Source: DASZHA01 sp049644325 (GTDB taxonomy: Bacteria > Chloroflexota > Dormibacteria > DASZGP01). Taken from it: a stretch of DNA of 45,884 nucleotides. The stretch lies in NCBI GenBank assembly GCA_049644325.1, contig JBARRR010000107.1, positions 1 through 45,884 of the forward strand, given 5' to 3'. Below the pieces are notes generated by a model, which worked only from the letters and a program-made list of their open reading frames with translations, was not told the origin of the DNA and searched no databases. The position numbers and the translations under genes are program-made. Shown here one piece after another: positions 14,643-23,225 of this stretch. Positions within the stretch are counted from its first letter, which is position 1. Each line of letters starts with the position of its first letter.

Positions 14643-14657
14643 GGCTGGAGGAGACTC

Positions 14658-15482
14658 ATGACTGAACAAGCGACGGAAACCCCGGTTGTCAGCGCGTCCA
14701 AAAAGGGGCGGATCGGGACCATCACGCTCTCTCGCAAGGGGAACAACTCGATTGCGGGCGACCTCGGCGACGGCCTGGTTGCAGCACTCGACCAGCTGGA
14801 GGCGGACGACGAGGTCCGTGTCATCGTCGTGCGCAGCGCCTACGAGAAGTACTTCTCGGTTGGCGCCGACCTGACCGAGCTGGGCGGCGCCGATCGCTCC
14901 GACCCGGCGGCGATGGAAGAGGTGTTGCTGAAGACGATCCGCTACATTCAGGCGTGCTTCACGCGCCTGGAGCGGTCGCCCAAGGTCGTGATCGCGGCGA
15001 TCAACGGACACGCCCTGGGTGGCGGCTGCGAGCTGGCCCTCTCGTGCGACTACCGCATCATGGTCAACGACGGCAAGGCCACGATCGGACAGACCGAGGT
15101 CAACCTCGGCATCATCCCCGGCGCCGGTGGCACCCAGCGGCTGCCCCGGGCTGTCGGCCGCGCCAAGGCGCTGGAGATGATGCTCGAGGGCACCCGGGTC
15201 ACGGCGGAGGAGGCATTGAAGCTTGGCCTGGTCAACGAGGCACCGGGACCCGACGAGTTCGAGGCCGCCGTCCAGGCCAAAGCTGACAAGCTGGCGGCAG
15301 GTGCGCCGATTGCCCAGGCCATGATCAAGCAGGCGATCAACGACGGCCTCGGCAAGGAAACCATCGAGGAGGGCCTTGAGGTCGAGGCCAAGCTCTTCGC
15401 CAAGTCCGCCATGACCGAGGACGCCGTGGTTGGCGTGCTCAGCTTCCTGAGCAAGCAGACGCCGGAGTTCACCGGGAAGTAG
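14658..15482 (+). CDS. Enoyl-CoA hydratase/isomerase (crotonase family)
   Basis: The protein has 274 residues, with GGAGGAG 4 bases before ATG 14658. Crotonase features: the CoA-binding segment YFSVGADLTELGG, the oxyanion-hole INGHALGGGCELALSCD, and both glutamates expected for hydratases, one in QTEVNLGIIPGAGGTQRL and one in KALEMMLEGTRVTAEEA. C-terminal helices include QAMIKQAINDG. The reaction is probably syn-hydration of a 2-enoyl-CoA. The presence of both an (S)-specific crotonase and an (R)-specific MaoC pair in one operon suggests two steps or two stereochemical branches. It is 4 bp from the thioesterase gene and cotranscribed. Confidence 0.92.
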   Translation: MTEQATETPVVSASKKGRIGTITLSRKGNNSIAGDLGDGLVAALDQLEADDEVRVIVVRSAYEKYFSVGADLTELGGADRSDPAAMEEVLLKTIRYIQACFTRLERSPKVVIAAINGHALGGGCELALSCDYRIMVNDGKATIGQTEVNLGIIPGAGGTQRLPRAVGRAKALEMMLEGTRVTAEEALKLGLVNEAPGPDEFEAAVQAKADKLAAGAPIAQAMIKQAINDGLGKETIEEGLEVEAKLFAKSAMTEDAVVGVLSFLSKQTPEFTGK

Positions 15483-15486
15483 CGGC

Positions 15487-15969
15487 ATGGGGGAGGGCAC
15501 CCCATACCACTGGCCCGACCTGCTGGACGCTGTGGTCGCTGGTGGCTTCGTCGACTGGTGGCCGAACGCCCCGGGGGCGCGGACGATGGGCCTGGGCTGG
15601 GGCCTGACGTCGTGGGAGCCTGGTGTCGCGCGCGGCAGCTGGACCGTTGGTCCTGCCAACCATCATTCGGTGGGGGCCGTCTTCGGTGGCTACATTGCGG
15701 CGATGGCCGACCTGGCTACCAGCTGGGGGATGTTCACCGCGCTCCCGGACGGCCAGATCTTCACAACATCAGACCTTCGCATCTCCTTCTTCCGGCCCCT
15801 GGTCGACGGCGAGGTGGCCTGGGAATCGAACGTCGTACACCGTGGCCGCCGTAACTGCTTCGTGGAGGCCAGGTTCACCGACGCCGCCGGCAAGCTCGTC
15901 GCGGGGGCATCGGCCACGGAGATAATCGTCCCGGTGCCGGAAATGACGGGGGTGGAATCGAATGGCTGA
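15487..15969 (+). CDS. PaaI-like hot-dog thioesterase
   Basis: The protein has 160 residues and starts 4 bp after the crotonase stop. The hot-dog core is visible: NHHSVGAVFGGYIAAMADLATSW (the helix with HxxxGG), then TTSDLRISFFRPLVDGEVAW and VVHRGRRNCFVEARFTDAAG. These match the PaaI/YdiI group that hydrolyses acyl- or aryl-CoA thioesters. The N-terminal 40 residues, rich in Trp and Gly, are less typical. Its stop overlaps the next gene by 8 bases. The likely role is release of the acid from CoA at the end of the pathway, or clearance of stalled intermediates. Confidence 0.82.
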   Translation: MGEGTPYHWPDLLDAVVAGGFVDWWPNAPGARTMGLGWGLTSWEPGVARGSWTVGPANHHSVGAVFGGYIAAMADLATSWGMFTALPDGQIFTTSDLRISFFRPLVDGEVAWESNVVHRGRRNCFVEARFTDAAGKLVAGASATEIIVPVPEMTGVESNG

Positions 15970-16699
15970 CCTGGCAGCGGCGTATGTCGAGACCTACGAG
16001 CACATCGTCCCGATCCTTCGCGGCCTGACGCCCGAGCAGCTGGAGACAAAGGTGCCTTTCTCGCCGGAATGGTCCGTCCGCGACGTGGCGGCACACATGA
16101 CGTCTGAGGCCGAGATGATCGTCTACGGGGACATCCCGGAGGGCATCTTCTATATGGACGAGGCGCGGCGGGATGAGCGCGCGGGAATCATCAACGCCTT
16201 CAACGCGGAGCACCTGGAGCGGCGGCGGCAGCTGGGGCTCGAGGAGATCCTTGCGGAATGGGAGGCCGCTGTGCCGGCGATGCTGGAGGCGTTGCGCGGT
16301 GAGCGGCCGTTCAAGTCGCCGTACCCCGGACAGGACTACGTCGCGGTGGTCGACCTGGCGATGCACTCCCAGGACATCCGCAACCTGGTGGGTCGACCGG
16401 GCGACCGCGAGTCCGCGGGGGTGGGCTACGCTCTGCCGTCCTTCGGCCTCATCACATCCCAGCGCATCACCGAGGTCGGGCTGCCGGCGCTGGAGCTGCG
16501 CTACGACGGCAAGACCCGTGTGCTGGGGGAGGGCGAGCCGGGGGCGAGCATCACGGCCTCGCGTTACGAGCTGGTGCGCGCCCTAGCCAACCGCCGCAGC
16601 ACAGCCCAGATTCGTGCGTACGACTGGACCGGTGACCGGGAGCGTTATCTGCCGATCATCCCCGCGTACCAGCCGCGGGACGACGACATCTTCGAGTAA
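15962..16699 (+). CDS. TIGR03083/maleylpyruvate-isomerase-type DinB-fold protein
   Basis: The protein has 245 residues. The N-terminal four-helix metal-binding domain starts MADLAAAYVETYEHIVPILR and contains FSPEWSVRDVAAHMTSEAEM and DYVAVVDLAMHSQDIR; the histidines are the expected divalent-metal ligands. The C-terminal part (about 165-235) resembles the SCP2-like domain often found in these proteins (LELRYDGKTRVLGEG, then YELVRALANRRSTAQIRAYDW). Members use low-molecular-weight thiols such as mycothiol or have unknown roles. It overlaps the thioesterase by 8 bases and closes the operon. The exact reaction cannot be assigned. Confidence 0.83.
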   Translation: MADLAAAYVETYEHIVPILRGLTPEQLETKVPFSPEWSVRDVAAHMTSEAEMIVYGDIPEGIFYMDEARRDERAGIINAFNAEHLERRRQLGLEEILAEWEAAVPAMLEALRGERPFKSPYPGQDYVAVVDLAMHSQDIRNLVGRPGDRESAGVGYALPSFGLITSQRITEVGLPALELRYDGKTRVLGEGEPGASITASRYELVRALANRRSTAQIRAYDWTGDRERYLPIIPAYQPRDDDIFE

Positions 16700-16707
16700 G
16701 GGCTTCC

Positions 16708-16723
16708 CGGCCGGTGTCGGCCG
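16708..16723. terminator. Possible hairpin between convergent genes
   Basis: CGGCCG-GTGT-CGGCCG forms a 6-bp stem with a 4-base loop just after the stop at 16699. It lies in the 90-bp gap before the convergent HNH gene end. There is no U-run, so it is at best a bidirectional or Rho-assisted terminator. Confidence 0.35.
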
Positions 16724-16789
16724 AGTGATGGTCGCGTCCGGCCGGCTCCAATTGGGGGCGTTAGGTCTTAGGTGCCTTGGGAGACGGGT

Positions 16790-18229
16790 CTAGTCGACGC
16801 GTTCTGGCCCGGCTCGCTCGGCGGCGGTGTCAGGCCCAGCTCGCTTGATGGGTGCGTTGGTTGAACGCCGCCTACGCCGCGACTTCTGTCGCCGGGCCGC
16901 CATGCGCTTGAAGATCGCTTCGCGACGGCGCCGTATATAGTCCTCGACCGACGTCCTGGACTTGGGATTGTCCGGATCCCCGGGAGCCAGGGTGCGGAAG
17001 GTGCCATCGCCACTGGCGACCAAGGCCCAGCCCTCGATGTGAATCATGGGGTGGTGCACCCAGCAGGTCGGCCCGCCGGTATCGACCGTGGTCAGGCCAC
17101 CGTCCGCGTACTCGTCGACGTGGTGCATGGTGGCATCGATCGCGGGAAGGTTGCAGCCCTCAAAGGCGCAAGTGGGGTTGGTGGCGAGCATCGCGTTTCG
17201 TTTGGCCGGCGAAAAGGTCCGTGCGCGCTTGCCAGCGAAGGCGATGTTGCCGGCGGAGTCCTTGAGGACCACCCTGAGGTCGGCCTCGCAGACCAGTAGA
17301 TCCAGCTCCTCCTGGGAAATCGGCACCAGGCCCTGGAGCAGAGCCGGAGGGCCATCCTGGCCCATCATCGCCGAGAGCGGCGCCACCACCACCAGCTGGG
17401 GCCGCCGGGCGTGCCCGCTGCCGGTGCCGCGCGGCTCGGTGTCGGTACCACCTTCGTCAGGCTGGTGCGCGTGGCCGCTGTTGCGGCCACCCAGAACCGC
17501 CTGCTTGGCCAGCTGCATGAGCGCGTCATGCCGCCGCTGCCCCGCTGTGCGCGAATCCTGGGCACCGGCGGGACACATATAGGGCTCCAGCCTGGCCCGC
17601 AGATAGGCGGCGCAATCCGATGTGACGTGGCCGGAGACGGGGGTGCTGCCGTCGACCGTTGGCCGGATCTTGAACTCGCGTCGCTCCCGGGCCCGGGCCG
17701 CATCCCGGCGCAAGACCTCGCCATCAACCTCTGCTACCACCGCCGCCGCGTGCTGCCGCAGCCGTCCTGCATTCATCGCCGCAGCCCCCGTCTCCAGCAG
17801 CCTGGCCTCGACCACGGCGACGTCCTCCTGCCGCACCTTGGCCGTGTTGCGGGACATCACCACGGCCTGCTCGTAGCTGAGCTTGCCCTCTGACAGCAAT
17901 TCCACGGTGGAAGGCAGCACATCAAGCTGGCGGGCGAGCATGACCCGGTCCATGGCCGACTCGGGGGACATCTTGCATTCCCTGCCCAGAAAGTCCACCG
18001 CGTCTGATGCGCTGGTGCCGGCGTGGCCCTCAACCCGCTCGAACGCCGCCAGCGCCAGGGCGGAGAGCAGCTCCGCCTGGTCCACATGGGCGCGAAGACG
18101 GCGGATGTATTCCGACAGCTCCGTAGGCGCGAATCCACCAATACCGATCTCACCCAGCTGGCCGAGTCTGCGCTTCAGTTCCTCAAAGACCTTCCCCGCA
18201 AGCCCCAGGTCCGCCTCCCCCGAACGCAT
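16790..18229 (-). CDS. DUF222/HNH endonuclease-like protein (13E12-type)
   Basis: The protein has 479 residues. A helical DUF222 region spans about 30-330, with the typical LGRECKMSPESAMDRVMLARQ and LSYEQAVVMSRNTAKV segments. The C-terminal zinc/HNH module (about 355-410) has CAFEGCNLPAIDATMHHVDEY, then PTCWVHHPMIHIEGW. The two CxxC-like cysteines and the HH pairs are present, but the usual central Asn of the LDN segment is replaced (VDTGG), so nuclease activity may be weakened. The tail is very basic. Such proteins are multi-copy in actinobacteria and poorly understood. ATG 18229 is supported by a TAGCAT box 6 bases upstream. Nothing nearby shows transposon ends. Confidence 0.88.
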   Translation of the reverse strand: MRSGEADLGLAGKVFEELKRRLGQLGEIGIGGFAPTELSEYIRRLRAHVDQAELLSALALAAFERVEGHAGTSASDAVDFLGRECKMSPESAMDRVMLARQLDVLPSTVELLSEGKLSYEQAVVMSRNTAKVRQEDVAVVEARLLETGAAAMNAGRLRQHAAAVVAEVDGEVLRRDAARARERREFKIRPTVDGSTPVSGHVTSDCAAYLRARLEPYMCPAGAQDSRTAGQRRHDALMQLAKQAVLGGRNSGHAHQPDEGGTDTEPRGTGSGHARRPQLVVVAPLSAMMGQDGPPALLQGLVPISQEELDLLVCEADLRVVLKDSAGNIAFAGKRARTFSPAKRNAMLATNPTCAFEGCNLPAIDATMHHVDEYADGGLTTVDTGGPTCWVHHPMIHIEGWALVASGDGTFRTLAPGDPDNPKSRTSVEDYIRRRREAIFKRMAARRQKSRRRRRSTNAPIKRAGPDTAAERAGPERVD

Positions 18230-18235
18230 GTACGT

Positions 18236-18241
18236 ATGCTA
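18236..18241 (-). promoter_or_regulatory. -10 box TAGCAT for leaderless HNH gene
   Basis: Read on the minus strand, TAGCAT ends 6 bases before ATG 18229, with no ribosome-binding site between. TTTGCG at 18261-18266 could be a weak -35. Confidence 0.6.
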
Positions 18242-18276
18242 CCACAATCCTGTGTAGCTACGCAAATCTGTCGGCC

Positions 18277-19116
18277 TTAGCCCTCCGCCTCCGACGGCTC
18301 AGTCTTCTCCGCTGTCTTCTCATGCGCCCGAGCCGGCGCGGCGAAGCGCACCGCCTCTGCGGCGGCCCTTACGTCGCCCGGCCGGGGCCCGGCCAGCCGG
18401 ATGATCAGGTAGCCACGGTCGGGTTGGGGATAGGACCCCACCGACACGCCAGGGAACTCCTTCTCGATGCGATTGAGCAGGTCCCAGAACTCGGCCTCCA
18501 CCGCGCCGGTGAAGTGCACCTCCTCGGTGACATGGATGGTGCCGCCGGCGAGGTACTTGGGGGCGATCTCGTCCTCGAAGATCGTCTTCAGCTCCCGGGG
18601 CACACCCGGCAGGACGAAGAGGTGCCCACCGCCATCGATCGGGAACTCCAGGCCGGGAGCCATGCCGACGGCGTTCTCCATGATGGTGGCGCCTTCCGGG
18701 ACCTCGGCCATGCGACGGTTGGCCTCCTTCATCTCGGGAGTGGGGATGCGTCCGATGCCGTGCAGGAAGTCGAGCCTCACCTGGATGTGCTCGGCGGCCC
18801 TGGGGTCGAGCGACAGCGGCCGGTCGAGCGCCTCAGCCAGCGCCGCCATGGTTCGATCGTCAGGCGTTGGCCCGAGTCCGCCGCAGACGAAAAGGCAGGT
18901 CGGCTGGCGCTGGACCTCCGCTCGGACGACGCGAACGATCTCGTCCTGCACGTCGCTGACCATGTGCCCGCGTCGCAGCGGGAAGCCGAGTGCGTAAAGG
19001 CGCTGAGCCAGCCAGTGGGAATTGGTGTCCTGGGTGTGCCCGCGTAGCAGCTCGTCACCGACGGCGATGGTCACGGAGTGCTGGTCGGCCTCCCTGGGGC
19101 CTGGTGAGCGGCTCAT
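18277..19116 (-). CDS. CinA-like MoCF/competence-damage-inducible domain protein
   Basis: There are 279 residues from ATG 19116; a TTG at 19140 in the same frame would add eight. The N-terminal domain (about 10-175) is the molybdopterin-binding-like fold of CinA: VTIAVGDELLRGHTQDTNS, then CGGLGPTPDDRTMAALAEAL, then NAVGMAPGLEF and LPGVPRELKTIFEDEI. A second small domain (about 190-260) has GVSVGSYPQPDRGYLIIRL. The C-terminal NMN deamidase (PncC) domain of full-length CinA is absent, so this is the short COG1058 form. Some members hydrolyse ADP-ribose or pyrophosphate bonds; the role here is unproven. It is divergent from the ABC exporter genes across 49 bp. Confidence 0.87.
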   Translation of the reverse strand: MSRSPGPREADQHSVTIAVGDELLRGHTQDTNSHWLAQRLYALGFPLRRGHMVSDVQDEIVRVVRAEVQRQPTCLFVCGGLGPTPDDRTMAALAEALDRPLSLDPRAAEHIQVRLDFLHGIGRIPTPEMKEANRRMAEVPEGATIMENAVGMAPGLEFPIDGGGHLFVLPGVPRELKTIFEDEIAPKYLAGGTIHVTEEVHFTGAVEAEFWDLLNRIEKEFPGVSVGSYPQPDRGYLIIRLAGPRPGDVRAAAEAVRFAAPARAHEKTAEKTEPSEAEG

Positions 19117-19149
19117 TAGGATCTCATCGGAAGCCAACAACCCCTATGG

Positions 19150-19155
19150 CATAAT
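19150..19155 (+). promoter_or_regulatory. -10 box CATAAT upstream of the ABC exporter
   Basis: CATAAT ends 10 bases before ATG 19166, so the leader would be only a few bases. It sits in the 49-bp gap shared with the divergent cinA-like gene. Confidence 0.5.
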
Positions 19156-19165
19156 TCGGCGGTTC

Positions 19166-20623
19166 ATGATACAGGTCGATTCGCTGACCAAAGACTACGC
19201 GGGTCGGCGGGGCATCCGGGACGTTACTTTCGCGGTCGAAAAGGGCGAAATTCTGGGCTTTTTGGGGCCCAACGGCGCCGGCAAGACGACCACGATGCGC
19301 ATTCTCACCGGGTACCTGCCGCCCACGAGCGGGCACGCCTCCATTGCGGGGTTTGATGTCAGCTCGGAGTCCCTGGACGCTCGCCGCCACATCGGCTACC
19401 TCCCGGAGACCGTCCCCCTCTACAAGGAGCTGACCGTCCTCGAATACCTGACCTTCGTCAGCCGGCTGCGCGACATTCCCAAGGCTCAGCGCGCCGACAA
19501 GATCGACACGGCGATGGAGAAGACCAACATCACCGACGTCGCCGACGTTTTCATCGGCAAGCTCTCCAAGGGCTACCGGCAGCGCGTCGGACTGGCCCAG
19601 GCGCTGGTGCACGAGCCCGACGTCATGATCCTTGACGAGCCCACCGAGGGCCTCGATCCGCGCCAGCGAACCGAGACGCGGGCGCTGATCCGCGACCTGG
19701 CCAAAGCGCACACCATCATCCTCTCGACCCACATCCTGCCCGAGGTGGAGTCGACCTGCGACCGCATCCTGATCATCAACGAGGGCCTCATCGTCGACCA
19801 GGGCACCCCCGAGGACCTGGCCAAGAAGGTCCGGCGCGGCCAGCGCCTGGAAGCCCTGGTGGTTGCGCAGGAGGATCACATCAGGCTGGCCCTGCAGGAC
19901 GTCGAGGGGATCGATTCGATCCGCACCGAGGCCATGCCCGAAGGTCGTCGGCGAGTGGTCGTCGAGGGATCGCAGGACGTCGACCTCCGCAAGCAGGTGT
20001 CACGCGCCCTGGTGGTGGCCGACATCGACCTGATCGAGCTCAAGTCCGACTCTGTCAGCCTTGAGGACGTCTTCCTGCAGATGACCGGTACCGAGCCTGA
20101 CACCGACTACGAGCAGCCCGGCCCCGTGATGTCGTCGGTGGTGGCCGCAGGAGCAGCATCTGCTGGAGGGCGCGAGCCCGAGACGGCGGCTGAGGAGGAG
20201 ATTGAGCCGGCAACCGAAGCCGCGCCGGAGGAGAAGCCGGATTTCGAGCCGGCGCCTGAGCCGGAGCCTGAGAAAGAGCCGGAACCCGAGCGTTTTGCAA
20301 TCCGCGAGCCCGAGCCCGAGCCGGAGCCGGAGCCCGAGCCGGGGAGCGAGCCTGTCCACGAGCCCGCTGAGGAGCACACGCCGCAGCCGGCGCCCGCCGC
20401 TGACGACGACGAAGCCAGCCCCATGGCCGCCGAGGAGCTGGCCGTACAGGCTGCCCAGCGCCAGCCGGAGTCCGCCGCGCCAGCCGAGGAGCCCGCACCC
20501 GAGGCCGAGGCCGCCGGCGAAGAGTCGGCCCCGCCCGCCGCCGATGACGAGGAGGCACGCCTGATGGCCGAGCTGGAGCGGGTCCGGGCAGAGCGACGGC
20601 GGCGCGAGGAGGAGGGGCTGTGA
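19166..20623 (+). CDS. ABC transporter ATP-binding protein (GldA-like) with long Glu/Pro-rich tail
   Basis: There are 485 residues from ATG 19166; an upstream in-frame start at 19022 is antisense to the cinA-like gene and is rejected. The ATPase (about 1-306) has Walker A GPNGAGKTTT, Q-loop region YLPETVPLYKELTVLEYL, signature LSKGYRQRVGLAQAL, Walker B VMILDEPTEGLDP and the H-loop STHILPEVE. These match the ABC-2 exporter/GldA group. Residues about 307-485 form an extra disordered tail of Glu, Pro and Ala repeats ending in a charged helix (LMAELERVRAERRRREEEGL), unusual for this family. The stop overlaps the permease start (GTGA). It works with the following permease and auxiliary membrane protein. 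Confidence 0.9.
   Translation: MIQVDSLTKDYAGRRGIRDVTFAVEKGEILGFLGPNGAGKTTTMRILTGYLPPTSGHASIAGFDVSSESLDARRHIGYLPETVPLYKELTVLEYLTFVSRLRDIPKAQRADKIDTAMEKTNITDVADVFIGKLSKGYRQRVGLAQALVHEPDVMILDEPTEGLDPRQRTETRALIRDLAKAHTIILSTHILPEVESTCDRILIINEGLIVDQGTPEDLAKKVRRGQRLEALVVAQEDHIRLALQDVEGIDSIRTEAMPEGRRRVVVEGSQDVDLRKQVSRALVVADIDLIELKSDSVSLEDVFLQMTGTEPDTDYEQPGPVMSSVVAAGAASAGGREPETAAEEEIEPATEAAPEEKPDFEPAPEPEPEKEPEPERFAIREPEPEPEPEPEPGSEPVHEPAEEHTPQPAPAADDDEASPMAAEELAVQAAQRQPESAAPAEEPAPEAEAAGEESAPPAADDEEARLMAELERVRAERRRREEEGL
20199..20570 (+). repeat. Glu/Pro codon repeats in the ABC ATPase tail
   Basis: Degenerate GAGCC(C/G/T) GAGCC repeats encode runs of EPEP between about 20250 and 20350, followed by Ala/Glu-rich sequence. 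The composition is like the 757-2334 gene and may be prone to length variation. Confidence 0.6.
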
Positions 20624-21366
20624 AGAACGCCCTGACCATCGCTCGCAAGGAGATCAAGGTCTACTTCGTCTCGCCGGTGTTCTTCATCGTGACCGCGCTC
20701 TTCATCCTCGCCAGCGGGTTCTTCTTCGCGATCAACACCCTCCAGAGCCAGACGGTGTCGATCAGCACCACCTTCTCGATCATCCTCTTCATCATGATCC
20801 TGCTGGCGCCCCTCCTGACCATGCGACTGATCGCCCAGGAGAAGGGGGAGGGGACCCTGGAGCTGCTCTTCAGCCATCCGATTCGCGACGTCGAACTGAT
20901 CGCGGGCAAGTTCGCCGCGGCGATGGTGATCTACCTGGCGCTGCTGGCGACCACCTTGATCCAGGTCCTCGTCCCGCTCTTCACCGCGGTCGACAAGCAC
21001 CAGTTCCTGTTCCTCAACCTCGGGACGGTTGACTGGGCCACCCTGGGGGTCGCCTACCTTGGGAACTTCCTGATCATCGGCAGCTACCTCGCGATTGGCC
21101 TCCTCGCCTCGAGCCTGACCAGGAACCAGATCATCGCCGCGGTGATCGCATTCGTTGCCCTGCTGATCCTGCTCGTCATCGACGGCGCCGGCGCCCTCGC
21201 CCAACCGCCGCTCAGCGACTTCCTCAGCCAGCTTGGTCCGCGGGCCCACGCCGACAACTTCTCGAAGGGCACGCTGGGGCTCTTTGACGTCGTATACGCG
21301 CTCAGCCTGATCGTGGTCCCGCTGTACCTGGCGGTGGTCGCCCTTGGAGCCCGCCGGTGGCACTAG
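20620..21366 (+). CDS. ABC-2 type permease (GldF-like)
   Basis: The protein has 248 residues. GTG 20620 overlaps the ATPase stop and follows a GAGGAGG site. Six membrane segments are visible, the first at about 15-37 (VFFIVTALFILASGFFFAIN), the second at 50-68 and the last at about 222-240. Between the second and third segments lies the MRLIAQEKGEGTLELLFSHPI segment, the coupling-helix motif typical of ABC-2 permeases such as GldF/NosY (EEKxxGTxELL). It pairs with the upstream ATPase. It also overlaps the downstream auxiliary gene by 10 bases, so the three proteins are probably made in fixed ratio. The substrate is unknown. Confidence 0.9.
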   Translation: MKNALTIARKEIKVYFVSPVFFIVTALFILASGFFFAINTLQSQTVSISTTFSIILFIMILLAPLLTMRLIAQEKGEGTLELLFSHPIRDVELIAGKFAAAMVIYLALLATTLIQVLVPLFTAVDKHQFLFLNLGTVDWATLGVAYLGNFLIIGSYLAIGLLASSLTRNQIIAAVIAFVALLILLVIDGAGALAQPPLSDFLSQLGPRAHADNFSKGTLGLFDVVYALSLIVVPLYLAVVALGARRWH

Positions 21367-23201
21367 ACGACGACGACAAGACGAAGACGGAGGGCTCTGG
21401 AGAGGACGAGTCCACCGACGAGGATGCGACCACCGACGACGAGGAGCTGGAGGACTCCGAGGACTTCGACGACGACGACGACCTGAACCTCTCCACCGGT
21501 CGTGGTCGGGTGGTCCGCTTCTTCGTCCGCACCGTCCTGGTCGTCGGCACCGGCCTGCTGGTCATCGGCCTCAGCCTGCTGGCGCTGTTCGGCACCTCGA
21601 ACCTGCAGACGCCCGGCGGCTTCATCCTGGGCGGCCTGCTGCTGCTGGTCATCTATGGGGTGCTCGAGCCGGAGACCATCCGCGCGTTCCTGGGCCAGGG
21701 CCAGGTGCAGGCGGGGAGCCGGGCGCTCTTCGGGGTGCTGCTTGTCCTGGGCGCCGTTTTCCTGCTCAATGTGGTCGTCCGCGACCGCCTGGGCGACAAG
21801 CAGATCGACGTCACCAAGGACCAAGTCAACAGCCTCGCCCCCCAGACCGACACCGTGGTCAAGGGCCTCGACAACGAGGTCACCGCGACCGTCTGGTGGA
21901 ACCAGTCTCCCACCGAGACCCAGACCGCCTACGACCTTCTGCAGCGGATGCACAACGTCAACCACAAGCTGGTGGTCAAGCAGAAGAGCCTGGTCGACGA
22001 TCCGTCGACGGCGCGCACGCTCGGCCTACAGCAGGCGTCGGTTGTATTCGAGTACCCCAACCGCCAGCCCCAGGTGGCCACCGACCTCACCGAAGCCGGG
22101 CTCGACACCGCCATGATCCGCCTCAGCACCGGCCGCTCGCCCAAGGTGTATTTCCTGACGGGCCACGGTGAGGGGCCGATCCAGGCGGCGCAGGGGCAGG
22201 GCGCCACCGGGGGCAACACCTACTCGCGGCTGGCCTCGTCGCTTGCCACCCAGGGAATGACCACCGCCCAGCTCAACCTGCTGACGGGGAGTGGTAGCGG
22301 CGGCACTGTCCAACCGGGCCAGGTCGCCCCGTCCACGGCGCCCCAGCCGGCCGACACGTCGAGCCCGGCGCCGACCGACACTGGGAGTCCATCCCCAGGG
22401 GCAACCCCCAGCCCCGCCCAGGTCACCGGCACCACGGTCCCTAAGGACGCCGATGCGGTGGTCATCCTCGACCCCACAACCAACTTGACCGCCGCCGAGG
22501 TCCAGTCGCTGACCGGCTACCTCGACGGCGGCGGGCACGTCCTGCTGGCTGAGGAGCCATCGACCCAGACCAACACCAACGACATCATCAAGAAGTACGG
22601 GGTCAGCATCGGCCAGGGCATCGTCCTTGACCAGTCGCTGCAGTACAACCAGATCGCCGTCGCCGGCATCCTGGTCATTCAGCAGTACGGCTCGCACATC
22701 GTCACCCGCGGCCTGTCGAGCACCCCAACCCTGATCGTGCAGTCGGCGCCGGTGGAGGGACAGGTGGCGCAGGGGCTCCAGCTGACGCCCTTGATCACCA
22801 CCACCAAGTCCTCGTGCGAGCGCACCGACAGTAACCAGAAGGCCGGGACCTGCCAGCCCGGCGATAAGGGCGGTCCCTTCAACCTGATGTCCGCGGTGGG
22901 GCCGCCCGATGGCAGCAAGGATGTCAAGCCACGGCTGATAGTCCTGGGCGGCGCCCAATTCGTCAGCGACCAGATCCTCGGCAGCCAGCTGGGGGCGCCC
23001 GGCAACCTGGCCATCATGAACAACGCCGTCAACTGGCTGGCGGGCCAGGACAAGATCATCGACGTCCCGGTGCGCGCCACCCAGCCCAACACCATCTTCG
23101 TCACCGATGCGCAGCACCAGCTGATCCTGATCGGGTACACGTTGCTGCTTCCGATCTTCGTGGCGGCGCTGGGGGTCGCGGTCTACCTGCGGCGGCGCTA
23201 G
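21357..23201 (+). CDS. GldG-like auxiliary ABC exporter protein
   Basis: The protein has 614 residues; GTG 21357 follows GGAG by 8 bases and overlaps the permease stop. The N-terminus (1-45) is an Asp/Glu-rich cytoplasmic arm. Three membrane segments follow between about 50 and 137 (VLVVGTGLLVIGLSLLALFG, GGFILGGLLLLVIYGVL, LFGVLLVLGAVFLLNVVV). The large extracytoplasmic region (about 140-585) is the GldG/ABC_transp_aux domain (VTKDQVNSLAPQT, VYFLTGHGEGPI, DADAVVILDPTTNLT, GHVLLAEEPSTQ). It is interrupted by a Ser/Pro/Thr-rich linker at about 311-361. A C-terminal membrane segment (about 590-611) ends in YLRRR. It likely forms the periplasmic/outer part of the exporter. Confidence 0.87.
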   Translation: MALDDDDKTKTEGSGEDESTDEDATTDDEELEDSEDFDDDDDLNLSTGRGRVVRFFVRTVLVVGTGLLVIGLSLLALFGTSNLQTPGGFILGGLLLLVIYGVLEPETIRAFLGQGQVQAGSRALFGVLLVLGAVFLLNVVVRDRLGDKQIDVTKDQVNSLAPQTDTVVKGLDNEVTATVWWNQSPTETQTAYDLLQRMHNVNHKLVVKQKSLVDDPSTARTLGLQQASVVFEYPNRQPQVATDLTEAGLDTAMIRLSTGRSPKVYFLTGHGEGPIQAAQGQGATGGNTYSRLASSLATQGMTTAQLNLLTGSGSGGTVQPGQVAPSTAPQPADTSSPAPTDTGSPSPGATPSPAQVTGTTVPKDADAVVILDPTTNLTAAEVQSLTGYLDGGGHVLLAEEPSTQTNTNDIIKKYGVSIGQGIVLDQSLQYNQIAVAGILVIQQYGSHIVTRGLSSTPTLIVQSAPVEGQVAQGLQLTPLITTTKSSCERTDSNQKAGTCQPGDKGGPFNLMSAVGPPDGSKDVKPRLIVLGGAQFVSDQILGSQLGAPGNLAIMNNAVNWLAGQDKIIDVPVRATQPNTIFVTDAQHQLILIGYTLLLPIFVAALGVAVYLRRR

Positions 23202-23225
23202 CCCGCCGGCGCCCACAATCATCAA

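Noticed and set aside
13182..15659. 825-codon open frame on the minus strand
   Set aside because: It is antisense to the MaoC, SDR, crotonase and thioesterase genes, which have clear motifs and ribosome-binding sites. Its protein has no domain and reflects GC-rich codon bias.
16790..18229. HNH gene as part of a mobile intron or insertion sequence
   Set aside because: No terminal repeats, target duplications or interrupted gene are visible; DUF222/HNH genes are ordinary chromosomal genes in such bacteria.
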